A DNA stretch of 64,000 nucleotides, taken from Phascolomyces articulosus (Eukaryota; Mucoromycota; Mucoromycetes; Mucorales; Lichtheimiaceae). Both the position numbers and the translations under genes were made by a program. Positions 35,287-47,458 of this stretch are shown piece by piece. The DNA lies in NCBI GenBank assembly GCA_025677815.1, contig JAIXMP010000029.1:434001-498000 (forward strand). Direction: 5' to 3'. The notes beneath the pieces are model-generated. The model saw only the letters and a program-made list of their open reading frames with translations. It had not been told where the DNA came from and made no database searches. The first letter of the stretch is position 1. Every line of letters starts with the position of its first letter.

Positions 35287-35561
35287 TTACGTATCAGGAT
35301 GATAATTATTATTAATTTGATGTTCCTCGGAATCATTTGTAGTATGAGTATCATGGTGGTGGAACGAACTGCTATAGGTTGGAGGTGGTATGTCAATCGT
35401 TGTAGTACGACCATAAGTGGGTGGTAGCACTCGCTCTGCGTTCTCACATTGGATCACAACATTGTCATGATGAGATTCCGGACTACTCCGATCATAGTGT
35501 GGTTGTTTCTCATCAATAATTAGATTCAACGCGTCATTATGATTAATACTACTGTTTATTG
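35287..35561 (-). other. Possible last exon with PY motifs
   Basis: On the minus strand a CAACAG acceptor is followed by an open frame to a TGA at 35287. The peptide is hydrophilic and contains LPPTYG and PPPTYSS, two PPxY motifs of the type bound by WW domains of Rsp5/Nedd4 ubiquitin ligases, as seen in cytosolic tails of fungal membrane proteins and arrestins. No in-frame ATG and no upstream exon were identified, so this could be the last exon of an unresolved gene or a relic. Confidence 0.3.
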
Positions 35562-36729
35562 CTGTTGATGAGAATGATTCATCATATTAAAAAGTTCATC
35601 TCATGTATAGAATAAAATAATAAAATAAGACAACATTTTATCATAGAATCAATAAACAATCTTTATATATAAAATATTCATTCCCGTTTACAATTCGATA
35701 TGATCATGAAGTAACCATGATGAATATAATGTCCGACGATGACATTTTTTATGCCATCTACATTACTATTACTACTATTATATTATATTGAACATATAAA
35801 AAAAGAAGAACACTAGAAGAAAAATATTATTCTTTTTCATATAAAAGAAAATGAACGCACTTTCCATCATTTATATACTGTCTAGAAAGAAAGAAAAAAA
35901 AACAATGGCAAAAGATGAAGTCGTCTACATTTGGTATCACACTATTTTCATGCGATCTCAAAAAAAAAGTGTGCCGCATAAAATAATATGATGACACGAG
36001 ATTTCAACACATTTTTCCTTTTTCCAGATTTTTGCTGACAATTCCATAATTGCAAGACTTCATTCCTCGGAACGCGTAAGAAGTCCTATGTAAAACCCCA
36101 CAAAAAAGCCCCATCTTGTCTAAAATCTCTTAACTTTATCTTAAATAATATCTTATATTATAAATAGTTGTATGTACATTTAATCAGCATTTCTAATTAT
36201 AAAAGTCTCTTTTTTTTTTGTCTTTCAAACAAAACACTATATAAAAACTCAACGTTTTTTTATTCTCACGCATATTCAATGTTTGAATAACACTTTTGAG
36301 TTAACCATCACTAGTTACTACAATACGATACCTTTTTAGGCGTTTTATACGGAGTAAGAAAAGTCCCTTTAGGATTTGGTTTGGTTACCTGGATCAAACT
36401 TAATATATTTTATTTATCATTTACAAAATAATAAAGGCTTCAAAAAAGCGCTTCGCAAATCGCATACCCGCTAAAGCTGGATCTCAAGGACTGGCTAAAA
36501 AAACACCCATAAGTAGATGGGGGAAATGAATAAAGAAGAAAAAGTGAACTATTGTAAGGGTAAATTGCTAGCTGAAGGGAAATAAAGTGCTAAAATAAGG
36601 AAGAGAATATGGGTATTTTTATATATTTAAAGAATGAACTTGGTTAACGTATATGTATGTTTTGCTTTTTTTTTTTTTGGTTGATGTGGATACTAATATA
36701 GTTGAGATATAGGAAAAGAAAGGGAAAGA
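35562..36729. other. Intergenic region, no gene seen
   Basis: AT-rich sequence with homopolymers and no coding-like frame on either strand that could be supported. Confidence 0.45.
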
Positions 36730-37107
36730 TTAATCAGAAGAATGTTGTGTAAGAGTATATTGAGAAGTAGAAGGTGGGCTGTGAGCTGAATCTGTATTTG
36801 GTTGATCGATCCACATTATGAAATCATTTTTGATGCTGAGTCGTTGTTCTGAGTCGTTTTCTCGCAAGTCATCGTCATGGCATAGGCGGTCAATTTCTTT
36901 CATAAGTCTAGTAAATATATTTCCAGTATCGTTTTTTTGAATCGGATGTTGGTCTTTTGGTTGGTAGCGAGTTGAGCACGAATGATATCGGATCAGGGAC
37001 AACATATGGTATATTAAGAAGTGTATGGACATTGAAGCAAGATATAACATGATTGCGACATAGGTGTTGATTGTTTGGTTGTCTGTCTGTAACGTAACGC
37101 CTTCCAT
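36730..37107 (-). CDS. Hypothetical small single-pass membrane protein
   Basis: A 125-aa ORF from the ATG at 37107. Residues about 14-40 (INTYVAIMLYLASMSIHFLIYHML) form one hydrophobic segment. A basic, polar region and a serine/threonine-rich tail follow. I do not recognise the family and there is no splice evidence. It is longer and less repetitive than chance frames in this AT-rich region, which is the main support. It could instead be part of a spliced gene. Confidence 0.4.
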   Translation of the reverse strand: MEGVTLQTDNQTINTYVAIMLYLASMSIHFLIYHMLSLIRYHSCSTRYQPKDQHPIQKNDTGNIFTRLMKEIDRLCHDDDLRENDSEQRLSIKNDFIMWIDQPNTDSAHSPPSTSQYTLTQHSSD

Positions 37108-37699
37108 TTATGGAAATGGTGATGTAAATTTATTGGCAGCCAACAGTTATAGTGTATATTTGAAATAAAAAGCAATGCAGTAAAAAAAAAAAACTTCATC
37201 ACCATTTTGCACATAAAAGACTTGATCTTCGAAATAAACCCAGTTAAAATGGCATGCACCCTATATGTGTTTGCTGTCTGTTCTAAGTCTTATCATAATG
37301 GTAAAAGCAAGAAATATAATATAATTAATAATAAAAGGTTTGATCTACTCAATGTTTGTTTTTATAAGTTGTCATACGATCATCTTGTCAAAATATTACT
37401 TTATTATTTGTAAATAAATATATAACTATATCATCAAATATTATTATAATGAAAAACATATATCAAAAAAGTCTAGGTTATTAGCTTTAAAACAAGACTC
37501 ATCTCGTGTTATATCGATCAAAATTGATAAAGTTATAAAGGAGTGAAAAATGGTTCATTGTTTAAAATGTTGAAAGAGTATAAAAAGGGTTCAAAATAGC
37601 CCCCCCCCAAAATTGTAAAAATCATCACACTACCTTTTCTTTCTTCTTTTATTTAATCATCCAATCATTCATCATTATTTCTTTTCATTACAATCCATC
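37108..37699. other. Intergenic region
   Basis: AT-rich DNA between the small minus-strand ORF and a degenerate plus-strand region. No gene seen; a C9 run lies at about 37601-37609. Confidence 0.4.
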
Positions 37700-38573
37700 A
37701 TGCAGCAAGGTCTTGCTCCATCCATCCATGGTTCTCTGGCTCCAATCCATCCGGTCAAACTCCCATGGTTCATCTGTCCCTTCATTCTCTTGGTAAACTT
37801 TTTATGATCATCCTTGTCTAGATGCTTCTGCTCTGATTCACCATTTTGTTGATCGTTTCATCCATCCATCCTTGCTGCGGCTGTCGTCACACTCATCTTT
37901 TTGGTCATATAACGTTGTTTCCTGTTGTTTTCCTCCCAAATATGGTGCGCTATATTATGGTATGTTATTGAATTTCTTTTGACACCTTTTTTTTTCGTGA
38001 TCATATTATATTTATAATGTGTCTTCTACCTGTTGATAATACTTACAAATCTTTTTTTTTGTGTTATCCATCTTCTTTATTAGTCATCCAAGTTGTTGCT
38101 CTCTTGTATCAATCTCCTTCGGTCATCCATACTATGCACTATGTTGTATGTTTCCATTGATCGTATGTACTATGGGATTATTTTATTACTACCATGTGTC
38201 AAGCCATCCTTCTTTGGTAATTCTTTGTTGTGTCACATGATCTTTGGTCTTTGGTTCTACTTTATGTTGCATCATGAACATCCGTTGATCAAGCCACCCT
38301 GAACAAACTTTTATCATGTATGCTGTACCGATTCATCGTCATGCTATATCGTCCATCTTTCATCATATATGTTGGTTTAATCCTTTGCCGTATCATGTCA
38401 TTCCTACTGAAATATCTACCCTGTTGTCTATTTTTGGTCATTCTTTGACCTGGGATGTCTTTAAACTCGCCCTTTTTTTTTTTGCTTATTTTAAGGTATG
38501 TATGGTTTTCATTATCATGATGCTTAGTTGGGTATTGGAGAGGTGTATCATCAAGTTAATGTGTGAATATTGA
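37700..38573 (+). pseudogene. Fragmented membrane-protein-like sequence
   Basis: From the ATG at 37700 (MQQGLAPSIHGSLAP) onward there are coding-like, hydrophobic and aromatic stretches in different frames. Examples are LDASALIHHFVDRFIHPSLL near 37815, VIQVVALLYQSPSVIHTMHY after a TTAG acceptor near 38085, and NPLPYHVIPTEISTLL near 38380. Frames switch at places without good splice sites, and some stops interrupt. CATCC-type repeats enrich the start. Most likely a decayed multi-pass membrane protein gene, or a gene with several introns that I cannot resolve. No family is named. Confidence 0.3.
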
Positions 38574-39659
38574 TATTTATCTATGTATTCTAATGATTAA
38601 TTCTCTTCTATTAGATCTTTTTTCTTTTTGCACATTTATTTTATGTTTTTTTTTAATTTGCTTTGGTAAGTTTATAGTTTTGTAAGCCGTTTAAGATAAA
38701 GACGTAGTATTTGAAGATCACTCAACTAATATAAACTCATTGCTCCATTTACCAGCTTATATAGTTTATCCCCCTTTCTCTCCCTCCTCAACGGAGTACT
38801 TTTTGACACGTAACTAGTTCTAGTTCATGTTGTCAGCCAGCGGATGCTGGATTCAAAGTACGCATGGTCTTTTTTTTAATAAAAACGCCTGTATTTTTAA
38901 CATTTGTATATAATTTATAAAGTTTGGATATAAACGATATCAACTTGACATGTTGGTTTATGAAAAACCAATTAAATACTGAAAAGAAGTACTTGAATAA
39001 TACAATTAATAGTCTATAATAATTACGACAGGATTTTCATGATGACAAAAGGAATCCAGCGAAAAATAAATTTGATGATTAGTTCCATATATATTTTATT
39101 AGCAATAACAATTATATAAAAAGTATTGTCTACTTGAATCTTTTATATACGATACTATTACGGAACACTTGAAAAAAGACATAAATATCACCTAAGAAGA
39201 CATTCTTTCCCTTCTTTTTGCTGAACTATACTGGGTATAGTATTTGGTAGATGGAGAGATGTTATTGAATTTATGAATCGTCATGCTCATTTCAAAAATA
39301 CTGGATGTAGAAAAAATAACTAATATTTTTCATTCAGCACGGAGCCGCTGTCCGCTAAATGGATGCAGTAGGATTAAAAACATTTAGTATCGGTACTAAG
39401 TCATTGCACATTAATTATAATAATAAAAATAGTCTATTTCATTGCAGTTTATCAAACCTTGCTCCTTGTTGAAGATAATGCATGTAAATCCTCTATTTTA
39501 GAAGAAACTTGTTGTACAACTTCATCTATCCAAGGAAGGAGGTTGACAAATGAAGGATACCCCTTGCATATAGAATTCAAGACAATCCATTTCACTCGTT
39601 AATTTCTATTATATAAATATGTTTATATCTTATTATCATTATTGATTTTTGCCAAACTG

Positions 39660-39698
<39 letters not shown>

Positions 39699-40838
39699 TC
39701 TTTGATGATATATATATATACTAAATAATTAAAAAAAATCATCCCACATCGTCATAGTATATAATAATAAATGAACACAAAATTCTTATTCAATGATACA
39801 TGGTGTTACCTCTGTATCTTTTTTTATCTTCTGTAGGAGAATTTGTTCATGCATAAAATTATACATAACTTGTTCTTTTTGCCCCTACTTCGTTTCTTCT
39901 CTCGAAGGAGGACCTGAACTAATAAGAATTGAATATACAAAAATAAAATTACAATAGTATATATCCAAAGAATTCTGGATTGAATAAATATTTATCACAG
40001 GAAGAATAATTCATAGTATATATAGTTTTAGTTGGGATGAGAAGAAAAAGAGAAGAACAACAGATCTTTGGATCAACTAACATGTACCATGATCTGATGT
40101 GGTTATTAATACATTTCAAGTATATGAAACAAACCATATCACATGAAGTTTCCACCTTATTTCGGTTAACCTGGGAACTCTTTTTGAATATAGAAAGGTT
40201 TCAAATCATCAGTCATAAATAAAGAAAAGAGTAGATCAAAGGGAAGAATAAGTAGCCTGAGAACTAAAATATAGCTTATGTAACAAAAATAAAGAAACTT
40301 CTTTATTTTTCTTTTTCTTCCCGCCAAATAAATTGTTCATTATGAATATAGCCTCAATCAATAATATCAATAGTTAACTCTTTTATGGATCATATATAAA
40401 TATAAGCATCTTATACATATAACTTTTAGTATATGTATTAGTAAATAAAAATATGAACTTTATCAAAAGGATCAATCAACAGAAGTATAATACTAAGAGA
40501 TCATAAAACTTACGGGAATAATATTATATATAAAAAAAAGTTGATGAGAATTTAAAGGTGTGGTTTGATATGATTGGGATTTTTTAGCATTATTGGAAAC
40601 TAGTACAAAATGAACAACTATGGTAACTTCTTGTCTAATTATAAGAATGATGTGGCAGTCTTTCTTTTTTTTTTGTGTGTGTGTGTGTTGCGAAATCACT
40701 TTTGAAAAGGTCGATTCTCGACCCCTGCTTCTTTTTAGCATACATATCCCACATCTCTTTCTATTTCTCCTACTTCTTCTTTCTCTTCTTCTTTCTTTTT
40801 ATTATATTCTTTCATTATATATATATTCATACCCTATT
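38574..40838. other. Long AT-rich intergenic region
   Basis: Contains a (TAA)n microsatellite at 39661-39697, a short inverted repeat CCAGCGGATGCTGG near 38836 and a GT run at about 40674-40687 just upstream of the next gene. No supportable gene was seen. Confidence 0.5.
39661..39697. repeat. (TAA)n microsatellite
   Basis: About twelve uninterrupted TAA units lie in intergenic DNA. Confidence 0.9.
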
Positions 40839-41267
40839 ATGGTCAATATTGATATTATCGGTAAAGTGAAAAGTCAAATCGGAATGTGGCGGATCAGTCG
40901 ATATACGAAACGACGTACCTATGTCACCATCGAAGGTGACCAATCCTACAATACTCGTGAAGATGGTAACTATTATTTTACATGATTTCAAAACTGAATA
41001 TATAAAGAGTAACTACTTCAGCAAGAAATGAACCAACAAATACTAATAATAATAACTATAGTAAATAATGAAAAAGTACCCACCAAAGGACGAGGAGGTA
41101 AAACTCGAGCAACACGATTCAATAATAATAATACGAATAGAAACCGAGATGCAGCGCATCTTTTGACAACTACCAACATGATGAATAATGAATCAGAAAT
41201 CATTGATAAACGAGCAAGTCGATCCAACTATTCTGAAAGCTATAGTATTACTGCTGCCCCACTGTAA
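40839..41267 (+). CDS. Small basic protein of unknown function
   Basis: Two exons, 40839-40965 and 41026-41267; 122 aa. The intron has a GTAACT donor and CAAG acceptor and joins in phase 1 to give TREDEMNQQI. The N-terminus MVNIDIIGKVKSQIGMW is followed by a basic, Arg/Lys-rich region (SRYTKRRTYV, TKGRGGKTRATRF), an asparagine run and a serine/tyrosine-rich tail. There is no signal peptide. I do not recognise the family. A T/C-rich leader precedes the ATG, as in other genes here. The ATG chosen begins the region of good codon character; a longer hydrophobic open frame upstream is probably untranslated leader. Confidence 0.5.
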
Positions 41268-42802
41268 ACAAAAAAAAAAAAAAGAGAAATCACTTATGTA
41301 TATTTTATCACCTTTTTCTTCTCCATTCCTTTTACTTTGTGTATAATAATTTATCATTTTCAGAGAGCTTTATTATTATCTTTTTTAGTTGCTAGTTGCT
41401 TCTATTATATATAATACAATCCCCTTGCTTTCTTACTCTTCTTTTCATATTAACCATTCCATTCTATAAATATATATATTCTTTTTCTTATTCCTCTCGT
41501 ATTTATACTTACAAAAAAAATATATTATGCGGACCGCTTTTTTTTTTTTTTTAAAAAAAAAAAAACCAAGTTAAAGACAAACAAGGTTAGTACATCAACT
41601 ATGGAGTTGTTTAGTTAGTTGTGTCGGACATCCATCTTCTTCTTTCAAAACAAGATGTATAACAGTTCTGTGTTCCACAACATGGGGACTATATATCAAC
41701 TTGCTCGGGTTCTTGAGATTCTATAACCTTTTTTTACTATATAAAATATCTATAATATATGAACAAGAAGTATCTACTTTATTGTAAATGAAATATATAT
41801 TTTAATAATAGTTAATAAATATATAATTTTTGTGTTCGCATTGAATATTGCGGGGAAATTGAAAGCAATAAAAAGTTCTCTCCGAAAAAACAATGAAAAA
41901 TATATGCGTGGTAAAACTTTAAAATCGTTGAAATCTAGCCTGTTCTTTGGTTCCTGGTTGTTATTATATTTAATAGCTAAATGAGAGATATTCAAGAAAC
42001 TTACTATTCTACCTGTTTGTCTGTGCAACCTACTAAAGGCTCTTGAGTACATCAAGGGTTTTATGTGTGTAGCTATATTATATTATAATCATTTTTTCTC
42101 AAATATGATTATTTTTATTGTAGTTAAAGGAGCCATTTTACAAGAAGTTATTAAAAGCAACAACTTGATTTAAAAATATAGCATATAAAAAAAAATCTAG
42201 AAACAAGTAGTCCAAGATCAGAAAGAGAAAAAGTTATTGGGTATTAGAAAAGGGATTCTTTCCTATGTTGCTTGATGTTACAAAAATTAAAAATTTTACA
42301 ATAGTTGCAAAATATACACCAATTTCCTTTTTTGGTTTGTTGGATAATCACTTAATGGCAGGAAGCCCTGATCAATTTTTTTTTTCAAGAATTGGAACAA
42401 TTCAAAGAACATCAGATCAAAGTATAATTTTTTTTACTAAGGGTGGATTGGTGTCATTTTTCCCACATCATTAATCCTTTAAAGGGAAGAAGGTAACCAG
42501 TACATGTGCCACTTGACAAGGCGCTATCTTGATACCTTTTCCAAAAAATTGATGCAGATAATGTAGAGGTGCAGAAATTGGGAACGAGGGTTTTCGCCCA
42601 TAATAACATCAATAAATAACATCAATACATAACATATTCATGTTTTATTTTTCTTTTACATGCATTAACACACTATTTTTATACAAACACCGGGTATTGT
42701 AGCAGACAAATAAAGATGCAACTAGTATGGCTTGTGAGTTGTATATGAGATATGTTCATCTTTTGGATAAAAAAGTCTATTATCATTAATTACGCGTCGA
42801 TA
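41268..42802. other. Intergenic region with T15/A13 tract
   Basis: Contains a T15A13 palindromic tract at 41538-41565. Open frames at 41774-42055 (minus) and 42265-42474 (plus) lack splice context and family similarity. No gene supported. Confidence 0.45.
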
Positions 42803-42970
42803 ATGATGCCAAAATCATTCGCAAAACTTACATCGGATGAAGACATGATTTGGGAAGAGTATACGGATCCACGGGGAGCTAAAAGTATCAAGCAGCTTAT
42901 AACAAATTTTTTAATAAGACTTTCCGTAACGATCGTGTTCCTGTGCGCCCTACTTTTTCTCGCTTTTTGA
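42803..42970 (+). CDS. Possible 55-aa tail-anchored microprotein
   Basis: The short ORF starts at the double ATG (MMPKSF). It has an acidic middle (TSDEDMIWEEY) and ends in a single C-terminal hydrophobic segment (LSVTIVFLCALLFLAF), the architecture of a tail-anchored membrane protein. Base composition is more balanced than the flanks. Nothing else supports it, and it could be a chance ORF or one exon of a larger gene. Confidence 0.3.
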   Translation: MMPKSFAKLTSDEDMIWEEYTDPRGAKSIKQLITNFLIRLSVTIVFLCALLFLAF

Positions 42971-43689
42971 AAAAGAGAGAAAGAAGCTGTAATATTGTTC
43001 AATTGGTGGAAATGGTGATAGTAGAGTTTCTCGTGGATAATATCACGTAGACATCAAGTAATTATATAGAACAAAATTAAATTCATGTTTTGTAATCGAT
43101 AATGAAACCAATAGAAAAGATGCATCGTGTAAAATTATGTATGATTATTATACATGCAAGGTATATTTTTCCATTGGAAAAGGCGCACCACACTTGAACC
43201 TATGTTGCAGGTTGCAAGTTGCGATTTTCTTTAGTAAAAATTGCTTTTCCAAAAAAATGATAGGCGGGATGCAGAAACTCAGAATGCAGAAACCGAGGGT
43301 TGACTGTAGATGAGTTAATCGTAATGTATTGAAAAAGGGGGTGGCGACACGCTGTACATATAAGTAAATAAAGGCATTATTTATTTTTGATTTACGTGAA
43401 AAAAAATATGCAGGAGGTACAGTGGCAAAAAAAGAGGAAGAAATACTTAACGTAAAAACCTTCACTATTAATGTTTGGCTCAACTTCTTTTTCAAATTGT
43501 ATTTCTTTCTACTATTCATGTTATCCAAAAAAGCACAAAAGTAACTATGCTAAATTCATCCGTAGTAAAAGGTGCCCTGATGATATAACTAATACGAATC
43601 CTATCCTGCTTTATAACAAAATTGAAAGAATAATGCCTTGTAATATAGAAAATTATTAATAATTTTCCTTCAATTTTTATTATATAGAG
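42971..43689. other. Region upstream of MFS gene, first exon unresolved
   Basis: The MFS coding sequence must begin in this stretch because its first visible exon is preceded by an acceptor and lacks an ATG before the first membrane helix. No start exon joined cleanly. A minus-strand frame at 43148-43528 is not considered coding. Confidence 0.35.
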
Positions 43690-45985
43690 AATGGTTATCA
43701 ATTGTCATCAGCAATACCATTAGTGGAAGACAATTCTGATAATTCACCGCATCAATCTCAATCTTCTTCTTCTGTTCCTACTTCTTGCTTCAGTAAGAAA
43801 CGACGCATTATGATACTAGCCTGTGTTAGTTTAGCAAGTGCTCTAGCTGCATTAGTAGTACATATATATTATCCAGCGCTTCCAGCATTACAAGCAGTAA
43901 GTAGAATTTATCATTGTAACATCCAATTATAGTTGCATAAGATGGTCTGCTCGATAATTACAGTTATAGTTATATTCAACTATTCTATTAAAATTTTATA
44001 ATGCTTAGGATTTACATACATCAGCTACCTTTGTGAATGCAAGTGTTTCTGTTTATAAACTAATGCAAGCATTTTGGCCACCATTTCTTGGATCTCTATC
44101 AGACGTCTTGGGTAGGCGTATTATATATATATTTGCAACACCAATTTCAATCGGCTCCTGTGTTGGTTTAGCTTTGGCACCTACAGTCTCTTCTCTTATA
44201 GGTTTAAGAGTGTGTCAAGCATTGGGTATGAGTCCTTTGTATGTTACTGGTAAGGATTGCTTTTTTCATTTTTTTTTCTCATTAATAATAGTAAAAACGC
44301 CAAATCTCAATCATAAGGAAAGAAAGGGGATGGGTATATAAATTGTTTATTGCGCGATCAAAAATCGTATTTGCTAATTTAATTTGTTTAGGATTTGGTG
44401 TTATAAGTGACATTGCAGATCCTTCTAGGTATACTTTTTTAACGTTAATTTATCGTAATTATTATTACAAAAGGGAAGAAAAAAAGAAGAGCTACCCTAT
44501 CAATATCTAGAAACATATCATATGCGTTTTACTAATAAACAAATTATTTGATGACGATACTACAGTCGTTCTGTCTATATTTCTTTATATTGTACAGTGT
44601 TTCGAGTATTTACACTTCTTGGTCCAACCATTGGAGGGCCTATTCTGTATCATTTCTCATGGAGGTATACAAGCTTTTTTTCTCATGAAAATAAAATCCA
44701 CATATATGAAAGAACAGGAAAAAATTAAGCGGAACAAAACACAATAATAGATTCAATTTCTGGTTCCTCCTTTGCATTTCTGTGATTATATTTCCTATTA
44801 TTATTTTGTTTCTCCCAGAAACGCTACCCTCTTTACAAATAGGTAAAGAGAATGAAAGTTTCTCTATGACACAGCGTATAACGAATTATATATTGAGGAA
44901 AAATCATAATCGACGACAGCAACGCAAACCCCAGGAGCAACAGAATAGCAAAGATCTTCAGAAGAACCAAAATCGAATGTCAACCAGTGATAATACTGCC
45001 ACAATGCAACTATCTTATATGGCAAGGATAAAAAAGCTATCAATAACAGATTTTATAATGGCTTATCAGAACTTAAAAAAACCACATATCTTGACAACAC
45101 TTCTATTATCGGGATTATACAATTCAACACAAGATTGTTACAATATCACTACGGCTCAATTACTGACGACTCACTTTGGATTGAATGAACAAATGGTTGG
45201 CCTTTGCTATCTAGCGCAATCAACGGGTGGGATTGTTGGAGGTTTATTTTCTGGTGTCTATCTTCGTTACTGGTTCAAAAGAGCAATTCATCGCTATAAC
45301 AATAGAAACAGTAGTGGTAATAGCGACGGAGGAGAAAACGGTACTATTATTATTAATGACAGCACATCAAAACTACTTCCCTCTAATTTCCCACTTTGTA
45401 AAACACGACTCATCCCTATTTGCTTCAGTGCCTTTATTATTCAAATAACGACAGGCTTCTATGGGTGGTGCTATATATGGAATGCCCCATTGCCCGTTTT
45501 ACTATGTCTACAATTCCTTGGTATGGGTTATCACATTTTTTAGTATAAGATACGTATCCAAACAGGCAATACATTCTTACATTTCTGTATTTCTACGTAG
45601 TGGGGATGAATATTACAATCGTGGATTCCGCCAATAATACATTATTGATGGATTTTCGTCCTCGACAGGCAGCCTCCGTAGGTGCTAGTTCGAATTTATT
45701 TAATCAAGGTTTTGGGTAAGAATAAAAAGAAAGGAGTAAGGATTATACAAATCTTAATTCATTGAGATTAACAATTTTTCTATACTGATGATGTCATATA
45801 GCGCCATTGCGTCATTCTGTATTCACCCTATTATTCACGCAGTAGGTGTAGGATATGCATTCACTATTATCGGTTCATTATTAGTGGTTGCAAACTTTCT
45901 TGTTATACTGTTATTCAAATATGGATCAAAATGGCGAGATGTATGCGATAAAAAGTATATATCCAGTACTGGAAACCTCCAATAA
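43690..45985 (+). CDS. MFS transporter, DHA1 (drug:H+ antiporter) type
   Basis: Visible exons are 43690-43896, 44009-44249, 44392-44428, 44566-44664, 44751-45520, 45601-45715 and 45802-45985, about 550 residues; the start exon is missing. The protein is a 12-helix major facilitator. Helix 1 (ILACVSLASALAALVVHIYYPALPAL) leads into DLHTSATFVNASVSVY. The loop 2-3 signature appears as GSLSDVLGRRIIYI. LGPTIGGPILYHFSWR marks helix 5 (motif C region) and FLPETLP the end of helix 6. The central loop is long, basic and glutamine-rich. DHA1 proteins export drugs, polyamines or metabolites by proton antiport at the plasma membrane; the substrate is unknown. It is convergent with the TCTP gene downstream. 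Confidence 0.82.
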
Positions 45986-46632
45986 TCAATTACTACTACT
46001 ATGTCGTAACTATAGCTTGAACGACAGATTCAAACTGATTGCACTTGATGTATATATTGATAATTCATAGACTCATCCAATGGTTAATAATATGTAAATA
46101 GAATTTATATAAAAGTATTCCGTGGTTTCTTCGGGGATTTGCTTTCTTTTTTCTTTGTAGAATTACGTCATGGGAGTCCGACTTACTCTTTTGATCATGG
46201 TTACTCAAAAAGAAATGGTTCGATATCCCCAACATTCAATTTGTATACAAAGTTTTTTGAAATGGAAGAAAAAAAAAACTTATAAAAAACCCAAAGAAGC
46301 CCATGTAATATTAAACTTTTACCACAAACCCACCCGATCCAAAACAACCAAACAAATAAACAAACAACATGGTCCATCAGATACAGCTTTAGATTATGGC
46401 AACTTATTTTTTTTTATTTGTTGATGAACCGCAAATAAAGACAAGTAAATGCTTTTTTATGCGTTACCATGTACAAAAAAACAAAGGATAAAGATGATTA
46501 TTACTGATGATAGAGGATTGTTGAGGATATTGTTGAATTAAAAACGATAGGGTCCGTTTACTGTTAAAAAAACGATATCTCAGTATAATGTATATGATTA
46601 TGCACTAAAAATTCCATTCTCATCCTCCTTTC
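45986..46632. other. Intergenic region between convergent genes
   Basis: Holds the 3' ends of the MFS and TCTP transcripts. A basic, lysine-rich 84-codon frame at 46170-46424 is judged fortuitous. Confidence 0.4.
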
Positions 46633-47458
46633 TCATAATATAATCCCAAAGCGGATGCATAATATATATATATATATATATAAACTTACCAACTTTTCTT
46701 CCTTAAGACCATCCTTGAAGAAGGTGAAGTAAGGAGTGACACCGTCTTCACGGTAGTTCAACAAGGCAACCATACCTTCGGGATCCATGGATTCACCAAC
46801 GTAGAATTCGTAGTCCTTGAAGTTACCCAAAATCTTCTTGACAAGGGCAGCAGCATTCTTTTCAAAGATGGGAACACGTTCAGGGTTGGATTCTTGGAGC
46901 TTAGCCTTCAAAGCCTTCATGTAACCCTTGATGTAGGTCATGTAGGACTTCTTGTCGAAGGAGGTTTCAGTCAAACGAAAAGAGTGAATGACGTTGTTGA
47001 CAGTTTGAGCAGATTCATCAACACCTTCATCACCACCTTCGGCAGAGGGGTTGGCACCAATATCAACATCACCTTCTTTGATGGTGATCATCTGTTAGAT
47101 ATAAATATATATTAATAACCATTCATTTTTTATGCATCTATTTCTTTTTTCTTAAATATATATATACTACATACAGCACAGTCGACTTCATAGGCGGCAT
47201 CGTCAATGAGCTTGATGGGCTATTTATTTTTTTAAAAAAGGATGAAGAGTAGTTAGTATTTTACTGTTGCGCGTGTGAATGAGAGAATTCTTGTCTTTTT
47301 TTTATTATTATTAAGGCGAGAAGATCATACGTAAGCATCAGAGAATAATTCGTCACCTATTTTTAATAAAATATCAGTAAACTATCCATCCATCATTGAA
47401 TCAGATGCATCCATCGATGCTTGAACTTACCAGCAATGATATCACGGTACAAAAGCAT
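46633..47458 (-). CDS. TMA19: Translationally controlled tumour protein (TCTP)
   Basis: Minus-strand exons in coding order are 47458-47431, 47356-47331, 47219-47175 and 47091-46690, giving 167 residues, essentially the full family length (yeast 167). TCTP is an abundant cytosolic protein linked to translation elongation, stress and growth control. Visible are MLLYRDIIAGDELFSDAYP, the TCTP-1 signature IGANPSAEGGDE, SFDKKSYMTYIKGYMKALKAKL and the TCTP-2 signature FYVGESMDPEGMVALLNYRE. Codon use is highly biased, as expected for a strongly expressed gene. The C-terminus after KEEKL is uncertain. A GTAAGT donor follows at once, and the last exon with the stop could be very short; reading through would add about 18 residues to a TAA at 46633. 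Confidence 0.93.

Noticed and set aside
40620..40985. 121-codon ORF with a long hydrophobic run upstream of the small basic gene
   Set aside because: The hydrophobic part is a translated CT/TTC-rich leader; the downstream gene starts at 40839 and is spliced out of this frame.
46170..46424. 84-codon lysine-rich ORF
   Set aside because: Lies in the shared 3' region of two convergent genes and shows homopolymer-driven composition.
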